64,000 bases of DNA from the NCBI GenBank assembly GCA_047495785.1, contig JBLDXI010000024.1, positions 2,108,001-2,172,000 on the forward strand, read 5' to 3'. How positions within the stretch are numbered: position 1 is the stretch's first letter; each line of letters opens with the position of its first letter. The translations under genes and the position numbers were made by a program. Shown piece after piece: positions 52,277 to 63,698 of the stretch. This stretch comes from Lepidodermella squamata (lineage: Eukaryota; Gastrotricha). Under the pieces are notes generated by a model that saw only the letters and a program-made list of their open reading frames with translations, did not search any database and was not told the DNA's origin.

Positions 52277-55240
52277 ATGTCTCACTATTCAAGACTTCCC
52301 GCTTTCGCTGTAACGTTAGGCCTATTCATCGTGCTGGCATTGTCGCAGACTAAGAACGAGGAAAGTTGGGTAACAAGGCCCGAATTCGCGAACTCTCTGC
52401 CGGATGATGTAGAACCGATACTCGAAACTAAAACACAGACTTCAGGAGAATGTTTCGTCTTATGCCAGCTGAATAAGAAGTGTGACAGCGTTGCTTACAG
52501 CGAAAGGGTCAAGTCCTGCAAGCTGTACCGCCACGATGATGGGCTCGTCACTCCATTACCACCACTGAGACTCGATGACAAGTTTCAGCATCGAATGTAT
52601 CACAGGAAACAGTTCTGTCCGCCTGGTTGGGTCAAAGATTCCTCGACTAACATGTGTTATTTCCTGAGCAATACAACTGTACCCGTTGATCGGAGCGCCG
52701 CTTGGAAGTTCTGCGAGGAGAAATTTGCTTCGAATTTGGTCACGTTTGAATCGGCAGAACAGCGCGTCAATCTGTATAATGTAAGCCGAATTTCCATCAT
52801 GATTCTAAATTCTAACTATGGACACAATTTCTGTTATAGGTCCTGAGGAATGGCTATAGCCAAGTTCCGAAATGGTGGACAGGGTACGCTATGTTCGATT
52901 CAAACCTGTGGATCCGACCAGTTGAGCAGATTCAAGGCTATGATAAACGAAGAGGCGAATGCGCTGGCAATGACATTTTGACCCCTTGCAGGAACGTTTC
53001 CGTTTTGGAATGCGCCAATCTATGCGATCGAATCTACGGCAGCCAATGCGTTGCATTCACGTACAGCAAATTGGACTCGAAATGCTGCCCGAAGTACAGG
53101 TCATGCGAGAATCCGAGTTCCGATCTCTCAGCCGAGATTTGGACCTATGAGAAAGTTCATTCAGACAGACCTCCTGCAGCTTTGCTGTCAAACTCGGCTT
53201 GCAACGGGGGAGATATCAAATCGTTTTCTGGAGTCAGCCAGGCCCAATGTTATGAAGCCTGCCGTAATACCCTTAGCTGTGTAGCTTACTCTTACACTAC
53301 GGGGCGTGGTTGCTGGATCAAGCATAAAACTTGCGCCGATGTACAACGTGCCTCGGGTTATAACCCTCCGCTGGTTTACTACGAGTTTCGAGACGCGAAC
53401 CCGGGGCCGTGTCCTTATGGTATCAGATATCGCGATTTATGCCTGTATCTTCACAAGACCGCCACTGTCTACGCCTCAGCGCCAGATAATTGTCGCAAAA
53501 TGGGTGGCAAATTGGTCACTCCGACTGGCTTGAGAAAGCAGGCTCTTAGCTACTTTATGCTAGCGAGGTTAAATGTGAGAAATGCTTTCATTGACTGGCT
53601 TGATCAGGGTCACGAGGGTTATTGGACGACTGCAAGTGGCTTAAACCTATCCGACCCGTTCTACGAAATATGGCGCTGGGGGTATGTTGCGTACTGAGAA
53701 ATTTTTTTTATCTTTTATCTTTTATCTCTTTCAAATACACTTTTCATTTAATTTTACGTAGATCTTCCGAGCCACGAGGTGGAGTGAATGAAAACCAAGT
53801 GGTGATAGCAACAACCAGAGGCCTCGTAGTCGATGGAATTCGACTTTATGGAATGGCCGATGTATCTGCATCGACTGCAAATTGGGCCATTTGCGAAGCG
53901 CGTGAGTTTCACATTGTAATTTTGATGATCAATCAAAATGTACTGAATGCAGCCGTATCAATGTCGTGGCCTGAAACATGCCGCTTCACCCCGAATGGTC
54001 GCGAATATTACGGCAGCCTGGCGACGACTGTCAGTGGGGCGGCATGTCGATCTTGGGACAATGCCAACAATGCTTACCGCAATAATTGGCAAGCTTATCC
54101 CGACTGGTATGTGACGCATTCGTACTGCCGCAATCCAGACCCAGATGTGTTCAACAACACTGTTTGGTGCTACCGAAGCGATAACGGCCAACCTGAGGCT
54201 TGCAACGTGCCAATGTGTCGTAAGTTATAGCTAAATTTTGGAAACATTCAATGCGTTCTAATGTTACTTTCATCAACTGCTTCGGAAACATCCCAAGTTT
54301 TAGCCACCGAAGTTGCGTAATCGTTGACAAATTTGTAGATTTTCGTTCACATACGCGTGCGCTTCGGACAGTGCGACGCCCATTGTTCTCACTTGGGGCA
54401 ATGAAGGCTGGTTTCGATCCTAACTTTCAGTGATTCTCGTAATATATTTACCTTATAACGGGGGTAACTGTCATAAATTTGTCTTTTCGTTTATTCCAAA
54501 TTTACAGCGATTCTAACACCACATGATATGGGACCTTAGCGGGAGATTATGGGAGACAGAGGAACTTAATCGCTTTTGAAATTGCGAGGGAACTGTTTTC
54601 AAGAGGTTTTAATCAGAAATCATTTTTATTCAAGCCGAGTCTGACTGGGCCGATGGTCAAATCTTCACAACTGTCAACTTTCCGCATGCCGCAATCACGA
54701 AAAGCCCATCCGCCAGCGACGGCTACGACTGGACCACCGAGCCTTTGAATGGGGTTGCGAATCCTATCTGCGCCATGAAGACTGACGATTGGTGCCCGAA
54801 CTACTTCAAAGGCAGCTGCTACAAGGTGTACCCGACGATAGCTAACTACGACGAAGCCAATGCCATCTGCAAGTCCCACGGCTGGCACCTTGCCTCAATC
54901 ACTAGTTACGACGAGCAAATGTTTGTTCAAAGCTTGACAATGAACGCTGGAAGTCAGTCTGAACTTTCTAAGGAAGTGAATTTTAATACTGAATTTTGAA
55001 TGTTTTCCAGGTCTTTATTTCACACCTACGCTGTACTGGATCGGTATTAAGGCATATGCTAATGTTCCAGCGAAGGTTTGGGAGAACGGCGAGCCGGCAA
55101 TCTCGCAGTGGTGGAATTCGGGTGAGCCGAACGCTGGCGGGACATCTTGTGGCGCAATTTGGCATAGCGCTGGATTGTGGGGCGATACCGCCTGTACCGA
55201 AAAGTGGTTTTTTATTTGTGAAATCGAGATCGGCAAATGA
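52277..55240 (+). CDS. Secreted PAN / C-type lectin / kringle mosaic protein (K1)
   Basis: Six exons (52277-52780, 52840-53681, 53762-53901, 53953-54219, 54635-54952, 55011-55240) join to 766 residues. A signal peptide (AFAVTLGLFIVLALSQ) leads. Then: PAN-like module (GECFVLCQLNKKCDSVAY), a first C-type-lectin-like domain (CPPGWVKDSS... CEEKFASNLVTFESAEQ), two more PAN modules (CANLCDRIYGSQCVAFTY; CYEACRNTLSCVAYSY), a second lectin-like domain, and a kringle (about 504-584, CRFTPNGREYYG to CNVPMC, with NTVWCYRS). The last is a C-type lectin domain with WIGIK, an EPN motif (SGEPNAGG) and FICE. EPN favours mannose-type calcium-dependent sugar binding. Extracellular adhesion or immune recognition is likely. 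A tandem paralogue is at 57121-59856. The fifth donor is GTCAGT, weak but shared by both copies. Confidence 0.88.
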
Positions 55241-56039
55241 ACATGTCCTGCTTGCATGACAATATAGCTATAGCTTAGATTACAATATAAATATTATCGG
55301 ACTGTGCCTGTGTATAATAGTAATTAATTTGTAATTTGTAATCAATTATAAATGTGACATTTCGGATGAGCATTGTTGATCTGTCAATAATATATGACCT
55401 TTGCCAAGCGAATTTCGCAAATCGAAACGAGATTACTGAAACCAGTGCAAATTAATCGAAGTGGCTGTATTGATTCGCAAGGAAATTTTGTTTGCCCTTA
55501 TTACGGACAAATTATTGATCAGCTTCATAGCTTGAATCGTTGATGGCTATATTCCTTCTTCTTGTTACATTATTTGATCCTATTCACTTATTAGCTTTCT
55601 CTAACCTTATTGCTTCTACAAGTGTTTACATTACGCCTAGTAGCGTAACAACGTTAACGTTAGCGAGAAAAAAGTGAAGCACTGGGAATTAACAATTCTC
55701 AAGTTGATGTAATGATCAATAAAGTCGAGAAGGAATTCGACTATCGAGCCGTGGAGAAGGTTTCCCAATCAATACATCAGAATTTTCGAGTGTTTCTCTC
55801 AAAAGCCGGACAACCCCTGGTTAAATGCACATTTCGACAAACTACATTAATCTTGAATAGCTTTGACACGGTGTAAATAATTAACGTAATAGTCTTCAAT
55901 TTTCAATAGGCTTTGATGGTCCTTAAACGAACTTTGAGTAACGAATTTTGTCGTTGAGTAAAAGAAAAAGACTCCAGCATTAGGGTGGCTATAGCAGTGC
56001 TTTGGTGTACTAATGAAGACGAAACACATTTCAGCTATA
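55241..56039. other. 3' flank and duplicated upstream DNA
   Basis: The stretch after ~55680 resembles 56750-57090, the upstream region of the second lectin/kringle gene, in diverged form. No exon is supported. Confidence 0.45.
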
Positions 56040-56150
56040 TTAACCAGGCGACCTTTGGCCCTGAATGCGATAATCATGCTAACCTTGTCACAGCCACCAC
56101 TCAGGGATTGATGGATCACAAGACCAGAATACTCGAGCTCTCTGAAGTTT
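56040..56150 (+). pseudogene. Second relic first exon of a PAN/CTLD/kringle gene
   Basis: TTTGGCCCTGAATGCGATAA... CTAACCTTGTCACAGCCACC... GGATCACAAGACCAGAA aligns with the start of the intact gene at 57121 (TTTAGCCCTGAGTGCGGTGA... CTAGCCTTGTCACAGCC... GGATCACGAGACCAGAA). The start ATG and the frame are lost. Confidence 0.7.
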
Positions 56151-56349
56151 GGACCCGATTTTCGAAGCCAAGGCCCAAAAACGTTTTCACCTCAGTAAAT
56201 TTTTAAAGCGGCTACCAACGATTGACTTACTAAAAGCTTATAGCTAATAATTCCTTGCATTTAACATCTATCATATACACATATATCGGAAGCAAAGTGT
56301 CCTTGAATGAATTTACAATTGGATCGATGAACATCTGAAGGATTGATTT

Positions 56350-56440
56350 GGCTAAATGCAGCCATGAATTCACACCCGAAATTGTTCACACCTTGCGTTC
56401 CTTCTCACCTGGGAATAAGTCAGTTTTGTGGCCTATGCCT
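56350..56440 (+). repeat. 5'-flank repeat of the lectin/kringle genes, third copy
   Basis: AATGCAGCCATGAATTCACA... CTCACCTGGGAATAAG corresponds to 51555-51660 and 52003-52085. Confidence 0.6.
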
Positions 56441-57120
56441 ACTGGAGAATGGCGAAGAATTAGATTTTATTTCCGTCTGGTAAGACGCATTTAACTTGAA
56501 TCAATCAAAAAAAGCATAAGATCCATCAATAATTTACTGAAAAGAAGACTGGCAAATTGTTGGCTTAACGCTTATGGTTTGATGAGCCATGGGCAGAAAC
56601 TTGTGCTCAGCTAATTGAGGTTCAAAATCCGCCTTTATTGATCAAATTGCGTTTTGAGTCATAGCGATGGGTAGTCTTTCTTTTTGTTATAAAATTGTCC
56701 CCATTCATCGTCCAACATAGTTTCGACAAGCAATATTTACCTTGTTAGCGAAGAAACTACGTCATAGAGAGCGGGAACAAGGAGACACAGTGGGCTTCAA
56801 CCATTTTCGAAGTCGGCCTGGTGATGGGTGTTGAAGTCGAGAAAAATGTCGGTCACCATTATAAACCGTGAAGAAAGCTGCCTGCCAATCAATAACGCGA
56901 AAATTCAAGATATCCTTACGAAAGCTTGCAACTGCAAGCTATATTAATTTAAATAGCTTAGAGAGGAAGTAAATAATTAATGCAAGTCGTTTTTGCAACA
57001 TCCCGTGACATTGGTGGTTGAAATTCATTATACATTCTTGAGTAAACTTTAGAGAAAAAGGAACGACTTTGGCTTTGGTGCACTAACGAAGGCGAAACAT
57101 ATTTTTAAAGAAAAAAAGGC

Positions 57121-59856
57121 ATGATCAGACGAGCTTTAGCCCTGAGTGCGGTGATCACGCTAGCCTTGTCACAGCCGGCACCCGGGGATCAATGGATCAC
57201 GAGACCAGAATTTTCGAACTCTCTGCCGGATGATTTAGAACCGATACTCGAAACTAAAACACAGACTTCAGGGGAATGTTTCGTTTTATGCCAGCTGAAT
57301 AAGAAGTGTGACAGCGTTGCTTATAGCGAAAGGGCCAAGTCCTGCAAGCTGTACCGCCACGATGATGGCCTCGTGACTCCACTGCCACCTCTGAAACGGG
57401 ATGACGAGTTTCAGCATCGAATGTATCACAGGAAACAGTTCTGTCCGCCTGGTTGGGTTAAAGACTCCGCGATCAACACGTGCTATTTCGTGAGCAATTC
57501 AACGACGCCCGTTGATCGGAACGTCGCTTGGAGGTTCTGCGAGGAGAAATTCGCCTCGAATTTGGTCACGTTTGAATCTGCAGAGCAACGCATCAATTTA
57601 TATAATGTAATCCGAGTTTCCTTGCGCTTTCTTGATGGTCATTTTTGCTGTTACAGATCTTAAGGAATGGCTACAGCCAAGTATCGAAATGGTGGACAGG
57701 GTACGCCATGTTCGATTCGAACTTATGGAGCCGACCTGTTGAGCAGATTCAAGGCTATGCTAAAAGAAGAGGCGAATGCGCTGGCAATGACATTTTGACC
57801 CCTTGCAGAAACGTTTCTCTTTTTGAATGCGCCAATCTATGCGATCGAATCTACGGCAGCCAATGCGTTGCCTTTACCTACAGCAAATTTACTTCGAGAT
57901 GTTGTCCGAAGTACAGGTCTTGCGAAAGTCCGAATTCAGCGCTAAACTCCGAGATTTGGACATACGAAAAGGTGCATGCTGATAGACCTCCGTCTGCTTT
58001 ACTCGGCAACTCAGGCTGTAGTGGCGGAGATATAAAAACGATTACCGGAGTCACTCAGGCCCAATGTGATGAAGCTTGCCGTAATACTCTTAGCTGTGTA
58101 GCTTATGCTTACAACACAGCAAAGGCCTGCTCGATCAAATATAAATCGTGCTATGATATTCAGCGAATTTCCACCTTTGACCCGCCAATAGTTTATTACG
58201 AGTTACGAGATGCAAACCCGGGGCCGTGTCCGTTTGGTCGGAGATATCGCGACGTGTGCCTCTATCGTCATCAAACCGCAAGCTACTACCCCCCGGCACC
58301 TGGAAATTGCCGAAAAATGGGAGGGAAATTAATGACTCCAAGTGGCTTGATCAAGCAATCTCTGACTTATTTCTTGCTTATGAGACTGAATCTAAGAAAT
58401 GGTTGGGTTGACTGGCAAGATCTGGACCATGAAGATTACTGGACAACGTCTGATCAGTCATTGAACCTGACCGATCCGTTTTACGACAGATGGCGTTGGG
58501 GGTAAGTTAAATCTTAATATTTTCTTGATTTCGTTAATGTTACGCATTTGTAGTACTAATGAGCCGTCTGGTGGAGCCACTGAAAATTATGCTGTTGCCG
58601 GAATATCCAAAGGGCTTACGATAGATGGGGCTCGGATTTACGGAATGGCTGACGCACCCCCAGGTGCAGCTAACTTTTGGCCCCTTTGCGAAACGCGTGA
58701 GTTGCCACATATTACGTCTCCACTAATTTCACGATTTTAAACTTAGCCGTATCAATGTCATGGCCTGAAACATGCCGCTTCACCCCGAATGGTCGCGAAT
58801 ATTACGGTAACCTGGCGACGACTGTCAGTGGGGCAGCATGCCGGTCCTGGGACAATACCAACAATGCTTACCGCAATAATTGGCAAGCTTACCCCGACTG
58901 GTATGTGACGCATTCGTCCTGCCGTAATCCAGACCCAGACGTGTTCAACAACACTGTTTGGTGTTACCGAAGCGATAACGGCCAACCTGAGGCTTGCAAC
59001 GTGCCGATGTGTCGTAAGTTAAGGCCAAGATCAATTTAATTTTTGAGACATTCAATCTATGCTTAACTCATCGATGCAAGCAGTGAACTAGTAAAAGCTG
59101 TCTTAAGAAGGTTTTTAGCTCCAAACTTCCATTTATCTTCATAGATATTATAATGGGGGTGATCGTAGACAGGGAACAGGGGAGACTTGAAGGCTACTGG
59201 CATTGCGGGTGACTATTTCTTGAACGGTTTTAATGTGAAATCATCCTTTCCAGCTGAGTCTGACTGGGCCGATGGTCAAATTTTCACGAGTGTAAACTTT
59301 CCGCATGCCGCCATCACGAAGAATCCATCCGCTACCGACGGCTACGACTGGACCACCGAGCCTTTGAATGGGGTTGCGAATCCTATCTGTGCCATGAAAA
59401 CGGACGACTGGTGCCCGAACTACTTCAAAGGCAGCTGCTACAAGGTGTACTCGACTACAGCTAACTACGACGAAGCCAATGCCATCTGCAAGTCCCACGG
59501 CTGGCACCTCGCCTCTATCACTAGTTACGACGAGCAAATGTTTGTTCAAAGCCTGACATTGAACGCTGGAAGTCAGTTATCAATTTCGAAGGGAGTGATT
59601 TAAAATGTTGACTTGATTTTTTCCAGGTCTTTATTTCACGCCTACGCTGTTTTGGATCGGGATTAAGGCTTACGGTAATGTCCCAGCAAAAGTTTGGGAA
59701 AACGGCGAGCCGGCAACCTCGCAGTGGTGGAATTCCGGTGAGCCTAACGCTGGCGGTACTTCATGTGGCGGAATTTGGCTTACCGCTGGATTATGGGGCG
59801 ACAATGCATGTACCGAAAAGTGGTTTTTCATTTGCGAAATCGAGATCGGCAAATAA
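57121..59856 (+). CDS. Secreted PAN / C-type lectin / kringle mosaic protein (K2)
   Basis: Six exons (57121-57606, 57657-58501, 58554-58696, 58747-59013, 59254-59571, 59627-59856) join to 762 residues with the same intron positions and phases as K1. The signal peptide is unrelated in sequence (MIRRALALSAVITLALSQ), whereas from GECFVLCQLNKKC on the two proteins are mostly identical. Module order is the same: PAN, lectin-like, PAN, PAN, lectin-like, kringle (NTVWCYRS), C-type lectin with WIGIK, SGEPNAGG and FICE. The kringle and final lectin domain are the most conserved parts. The middle lectin-like domain (SYYPPAPGNCRKMGGKLM) has diverged most. The pair is a recent tandem duplication. Extracellular carbohydrate binding is inferred from the EPN motif. 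Confidence 0.88.
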
Positions 59857-60543
59857 TGCAATGATACAAAGTCTCTTATGAAGAAACATTCCATCCTGTC
59901 ACTCTAATATAATTTTCTTATGACTAAACTGAAAACGTATCAACCTTGTGGGAATGATATGCAAAATGGGTCTTAATTTTACCGGAACAGTGATTGGAAC
60001 CTAATTTGCTGTAGTTCAGAAATGTTAAATGGGTCATCTAAAACTATACTTTTCGCTTTCGGTACATATGTATACTAAATGAGGTCAATTGCAGGTCAAT
60101 TGCCTGAATTCCTAATAATTCCATTACGAATTCCTAATTCGCATTATACTAATAAACCATTACAATTATTGAACACTGTGAGCCATTATATCTCGATTCT
60201 TAGTGTCAAATCAAGGTTCCGGCCCTAGAGTATTCCCTATATGGTTCCGGCTTTGGTGTTCGCTAAAGCAAGACAGCATTATTAGCGTTGCATATCGTTT
60301 TTTTTACGTTTTTTATTGAACTTTAATGAACAAAAGCATGCATTTTTAACATTTCTGTATTAATCGGCTTGAAAATGGAGGATATAAACTAAATATTTTT
60401 TTATGGTTTTTCATACCGCGCAAGTCAAGACGAATCTTGTTCACTCGAATATAGCCGGAATATCAAAGATGTAATAAAACAAAAAAATTAATTTTTAGCT
60501 GGCATGGGCAATGAAATTTGCGGATCTTATCATCGGAATTTCA
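59857..60543. other. Convergent intergenic region
   Basis: 3' flanks of K2 and of the calmodulin-like gene. AT-rich; no exon. Confidence 0.4.
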
Positions 60544-62520
60544 TCAAAACTTGTCGACCTCTTTCGAATCTTCGAAATAACCGAACATAAATTGCACGAA
60601 TTCTACACAAATCTAAAATAAATTATTATTTTTGGGAAATTAGAACAAATTACCGTCGAAATTAATTTGACCGTCGCCATCGAGATCGGCTTCGAAAATG
60701 AGTGCTTCGACCTCGTCATCGGTCATTTTTTCGCCCAACATGTTCACCATGACCTGCCGCATTTCGACCGAAGTGATAAACCCGTTTCCATCCTTGAACA
60801 AATAAATGTTAAAATTTAATCATTAAAAGGAAAAAATTATTGTTACCTTATCGAAAATTTTAAACGCTTGCCGCACATCTCGCAGGAATTCTCGTTTGCG
60901 ACGCTGTTGAGCCATGACCTTGAGAAATTCCGGGAAATCGATGCTACCCGAGTCATTGGTGTCGATGAGAGAAAGCATTTCGCGAACTTCAACTTCGGAC
61001 GTAGCTTGGCCGATCGAAATTAGAACCTGGGCAATTTCGCCCATGCTGATTGTACCACTCATGTCCCGATCGAAAAAGCAGAACGCGTCGTAGTACTCGG
61101 CGATCTGATCTTCCGTCAGTTCTTTACTCTAAAAAAATTAAAAAACCAGAAATAAAAAAACTAATTTTTGATGACGGACGAATCTGGATCAAATCATTTC
61201 CTTATTTGTCCTGAAAGTTTCGACCCACGTTTTTAAGTTGGATTTTTGGCGGATCAAACATGCCAAGGGTATCCCATCAATTATCCTTACCGAAGAGAAA
61301 CTTGGATAAACCCGATGATATTAAGCTGGTTATTGTCGATAATTTTACCAATAGGACCGAATTTCCAGATTTTTCCTTCTGACCTTTTTCATGGCTTTCA
61401 TGGCATGTTGGAATGTTTCAAATGCATGAAAAAGGGGCTTCGAACCTCATTTTAGACTTTTTTATTCAATTTTCGTGTATTTCCTTCAGTTTTCTCACTT
61501 GGGACCTGATGAATATTTCCTTAATTTTCCGGTTCAATTAATTGGGAATTTTCGGAAATCGAGGATTGAATCATATTCGAAGCTCCTAGCTTTCATGGGA
61601 AGCTATAAAAATTTTCAGAGAAAATCCCGTTGAAACTGGTAAAATACCGAAAATTACCGAATATTCCCAATCGGGTTTTACCGGGGTTTTTCGGTGAATT
61701 TCTAGTTTCTTCAGAGAAATTGGTAAGAAAGGATTCAAATTCTTTCAAGTTAAGAAAACAATTGGAATTTTACGCTTGGAATTTCGAGCAATTAATTTTA
61801 AAGCAATTTTCGAGTAAATAAATTGATTGGGAATTTCGGGAATAATTGCTAAATAAAGCCTTACGTAATCCATTCCAGCTGTGTTATCCAGGATTGTGGC
61901 AGCCTTTTCAAACGGATCGCGGTCTTGTTTCTTCTCCTTGAAATAGTAAGGCTCTTCCTCGTCCTCCTCCTCGATGTTGACCTGATCGTTTGGAACCGAT
62001 ATAGACGGCGATGATGGCGCCTCTGTCGCTGAACTGATACGACTTAGGCGTCGATTCGACGAAGCTAGCCGGCTATCAGCTGATGTTACAACGTAACACG
62101 TCGGCGGCTTCAATGAACTGCCATCACTAGGCGGTGTGTAGTGCAGCAAATGTCGATTCGCTCCACTTGACAAAGTACCATTACTGGTAAGGGACACTTG
62201 CCTTTGATGAGACAACGGCATTTGCTGCTGGCAAAAAAAACAGGATCGGGTGTGAAATTATTGCTAATAATAACGCCGCTGTTATTATTACTATTATTGC
62301 TATTGCTCACCTGCTGCTGTTGTAATAAGTTTGACTCGTTCTGCACGTCCGACGCCCAATGCACGTTGCGACGGGTTATTTTCGGGCTACTTGCGCTGTC
62401 AATTGACAGGCGACTAGCCGCCGTAGCCAGCCAGTCGTTGATATAGCCGCTATTATTAGCCGCGTAATAACCAGTCGCTATGACATCTCTCGAATCTGCT
62501 GCTACCTCCATTTTATGCAT
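60544..62520 (-). CDS. Calmodulin-like protein with long disordered N-terminal extension (copy 2)
   Basis: Exons 62311-62520, 61865-62227, 60847-61128, 60654-60792 and 60544-60602 join to 350 residues. The first two exons encode ~190 residues of disordered sequence: a Ser/Asn/Gln-rich part ending QQQQQQ, then a Ser-rich part and a strongly acidic run ([13 protein letters not shown]) before [11 protein letters not shown]. Four EF-hands follow with loops [36 protein letters not shown] and [12 protein letters not shown], all canonical. The tail is [13 protein letters not shown]. The three core exons match copies 1 and 3 in length and phase, so only the N-terminus differs. I start at the ATG at 62520, since the upstream in-frame start is GTG. 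The extension could target the sensor or bind partners; that is inference. Confidence 0.85.
61621..61694 (+). repeat. Dispersed ACCGGTT/ATACCGAAAATTACCG repeat, copy d
   Basis: GTTGAAACTGGTAAAATACC, then GAAAATTACCG and CAATCGGGTTTTACCGGGGT. It lies in the intron between the N-terminal and EF-hand exons of calmodulin-like copy 2. Confidence 0.6.
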
Positions 62521-63119
62521 GACTGGATGCGAAGGCACACAATAAATCGCACGCTCTAAAGAGGCTGTAAAAATCTTATCTTTTATAACACCGCGATGAG
62601 AGCTATGCGAGAATATCGTATTTTTGCGCCTTTTAATAAGAAAGCGGCCGCGTCATACGCCGGATGTGACTCGGTAGGTTATTTATTTCTACATACTTTT
62701 TATTTGCGCAGACATCTCTATTATTATTTCTGAGTCATCATCATCATGTTGTCTTATAACGGCCATAGCAGGGTGACTAAAATAGCTCACTTCAGTAGGT
62801 GCCGCATTCACACGGTAAAGCGAAAAAAAATCCGAACAAATATTGTTTTTTTTCAAGAAAAACATTTTATTTTTCAAGAAAATACGCAAAAATTCACCGA
62901 GCTGTTGTGTTTTTCTGCGGGTCATCTTTGGATCCCTCCTATATCAGATAATAATAACATGGAATAACGTGCACGAAAAATTATTATTATTATTCAAGGT
63001 TAGCGCAATATTAAAACCGGGTATTACAAGACTCACGATTTTTCGAAAGAAAAAAAATTGAAATATTTCGAAAAAAACTATCAAAAAAAATTGATCATCA
63101 GTCATTCGTGGCAGGTAGG
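62521..63119. other. 5' flank of calmodulin-like copy 2
   Basis: No exon supported. Bases about 62740-63060 have several open frames of low-complexity AT-rich sequence only. Confidence 0.4.
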
Positions 63120-63698
63120 CTATTTTTTGATGCCGTCGTGATAACCGAACATAAATTTCACGAATTCTGCAAAAAAAATTGAAATAAATAAAAATTAACG
63201 AAATTAATGAGAGATTAACCGTCGAAATTAATTTGCCCATCACCGTCAAGATCGGCTTCGGTAATTAGAGCTTCGACCTCTTCGTCTGACATTCGTTCGC
63301 CGAGCATGTTGCCGATAACTTGCTTCATCTCGACGGACGTAATAAAACCATTCCCGTCCTTGAAAAAATTAGTTAATGAAAGAAATTAATTTATCAAATT
63401 TTCGCATTTTTACCTTGTCGAAAATTTTGAAGCATTGCCGAATGTCGCGAAGAAAGTCCTTTTTACGACGTTGTTGAGCCATGACCTTGAGAAATTCGGG
63501 GAAATCGATGCCGGACGTGCTGTTAGTCGTGTCGATTGTCTGCAGCATTTCACAAACCTCCTGCTCGGACGCGGCTTGCCCTGACGAAATGAGCACCTGG
63601 GCAATTTCATGCGTGCTTATCGTGCCGCTTCGGTCACGGTCGAAGAAGCAGAAAGCGTCGTAATACTCTGATATTTGATCTTCAGTCAACTCTTTGCT
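63120..63698 (-). CDS. Calmodulin-like protein, copy 3 (5' end outside or unseen)
   Basis: Exons 63414-63698, 63220-63358 and 63120-63166 code for the EF-hand core and C-terminus (FGYHDGIKK). The exon starting at 63698 follows an acceptor, so at least one N-terminal exon lies upstream, probably beyond 64000. Loops: [12 protein letters not shown] (EF1), [12 protein letters not shown] (EF3) and [12 protein letters not shown] (EF4) are canonical. EF2 reads [13 protein letters not shown], 13 residues where copies 1 and 2 have 12, a one-codon insertion that also shows in the exon length (285 against 282 bp). Calcium binding at that hand is doubtful. Confidence 0.85.

Noticed and set aside
54613-54888. 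Antisense frames over lectin/kringle exons (also 58758-58985, 59241-59549)
   Set aside because: Mirror frames of conserved exons present in both copies because the exons are duplicated; no splice or start support.
59187-59253. Extra coding sequence before exon 5 of K2
   Set aside because: The frame is open upstream of the exon, but K1 shows no equivalent, and joining at 59254 (54635 in K1) keeps both genes in frame with a conserved junction.
62110-62310. Asn/Ser-rich coding sequence through the 83-nt intron of calmodulin-like copy 2
   Set aside because: Reading through shifts the frame and loses the EF-hands; GTGAGC...GCCAG splicing restores a full protein.
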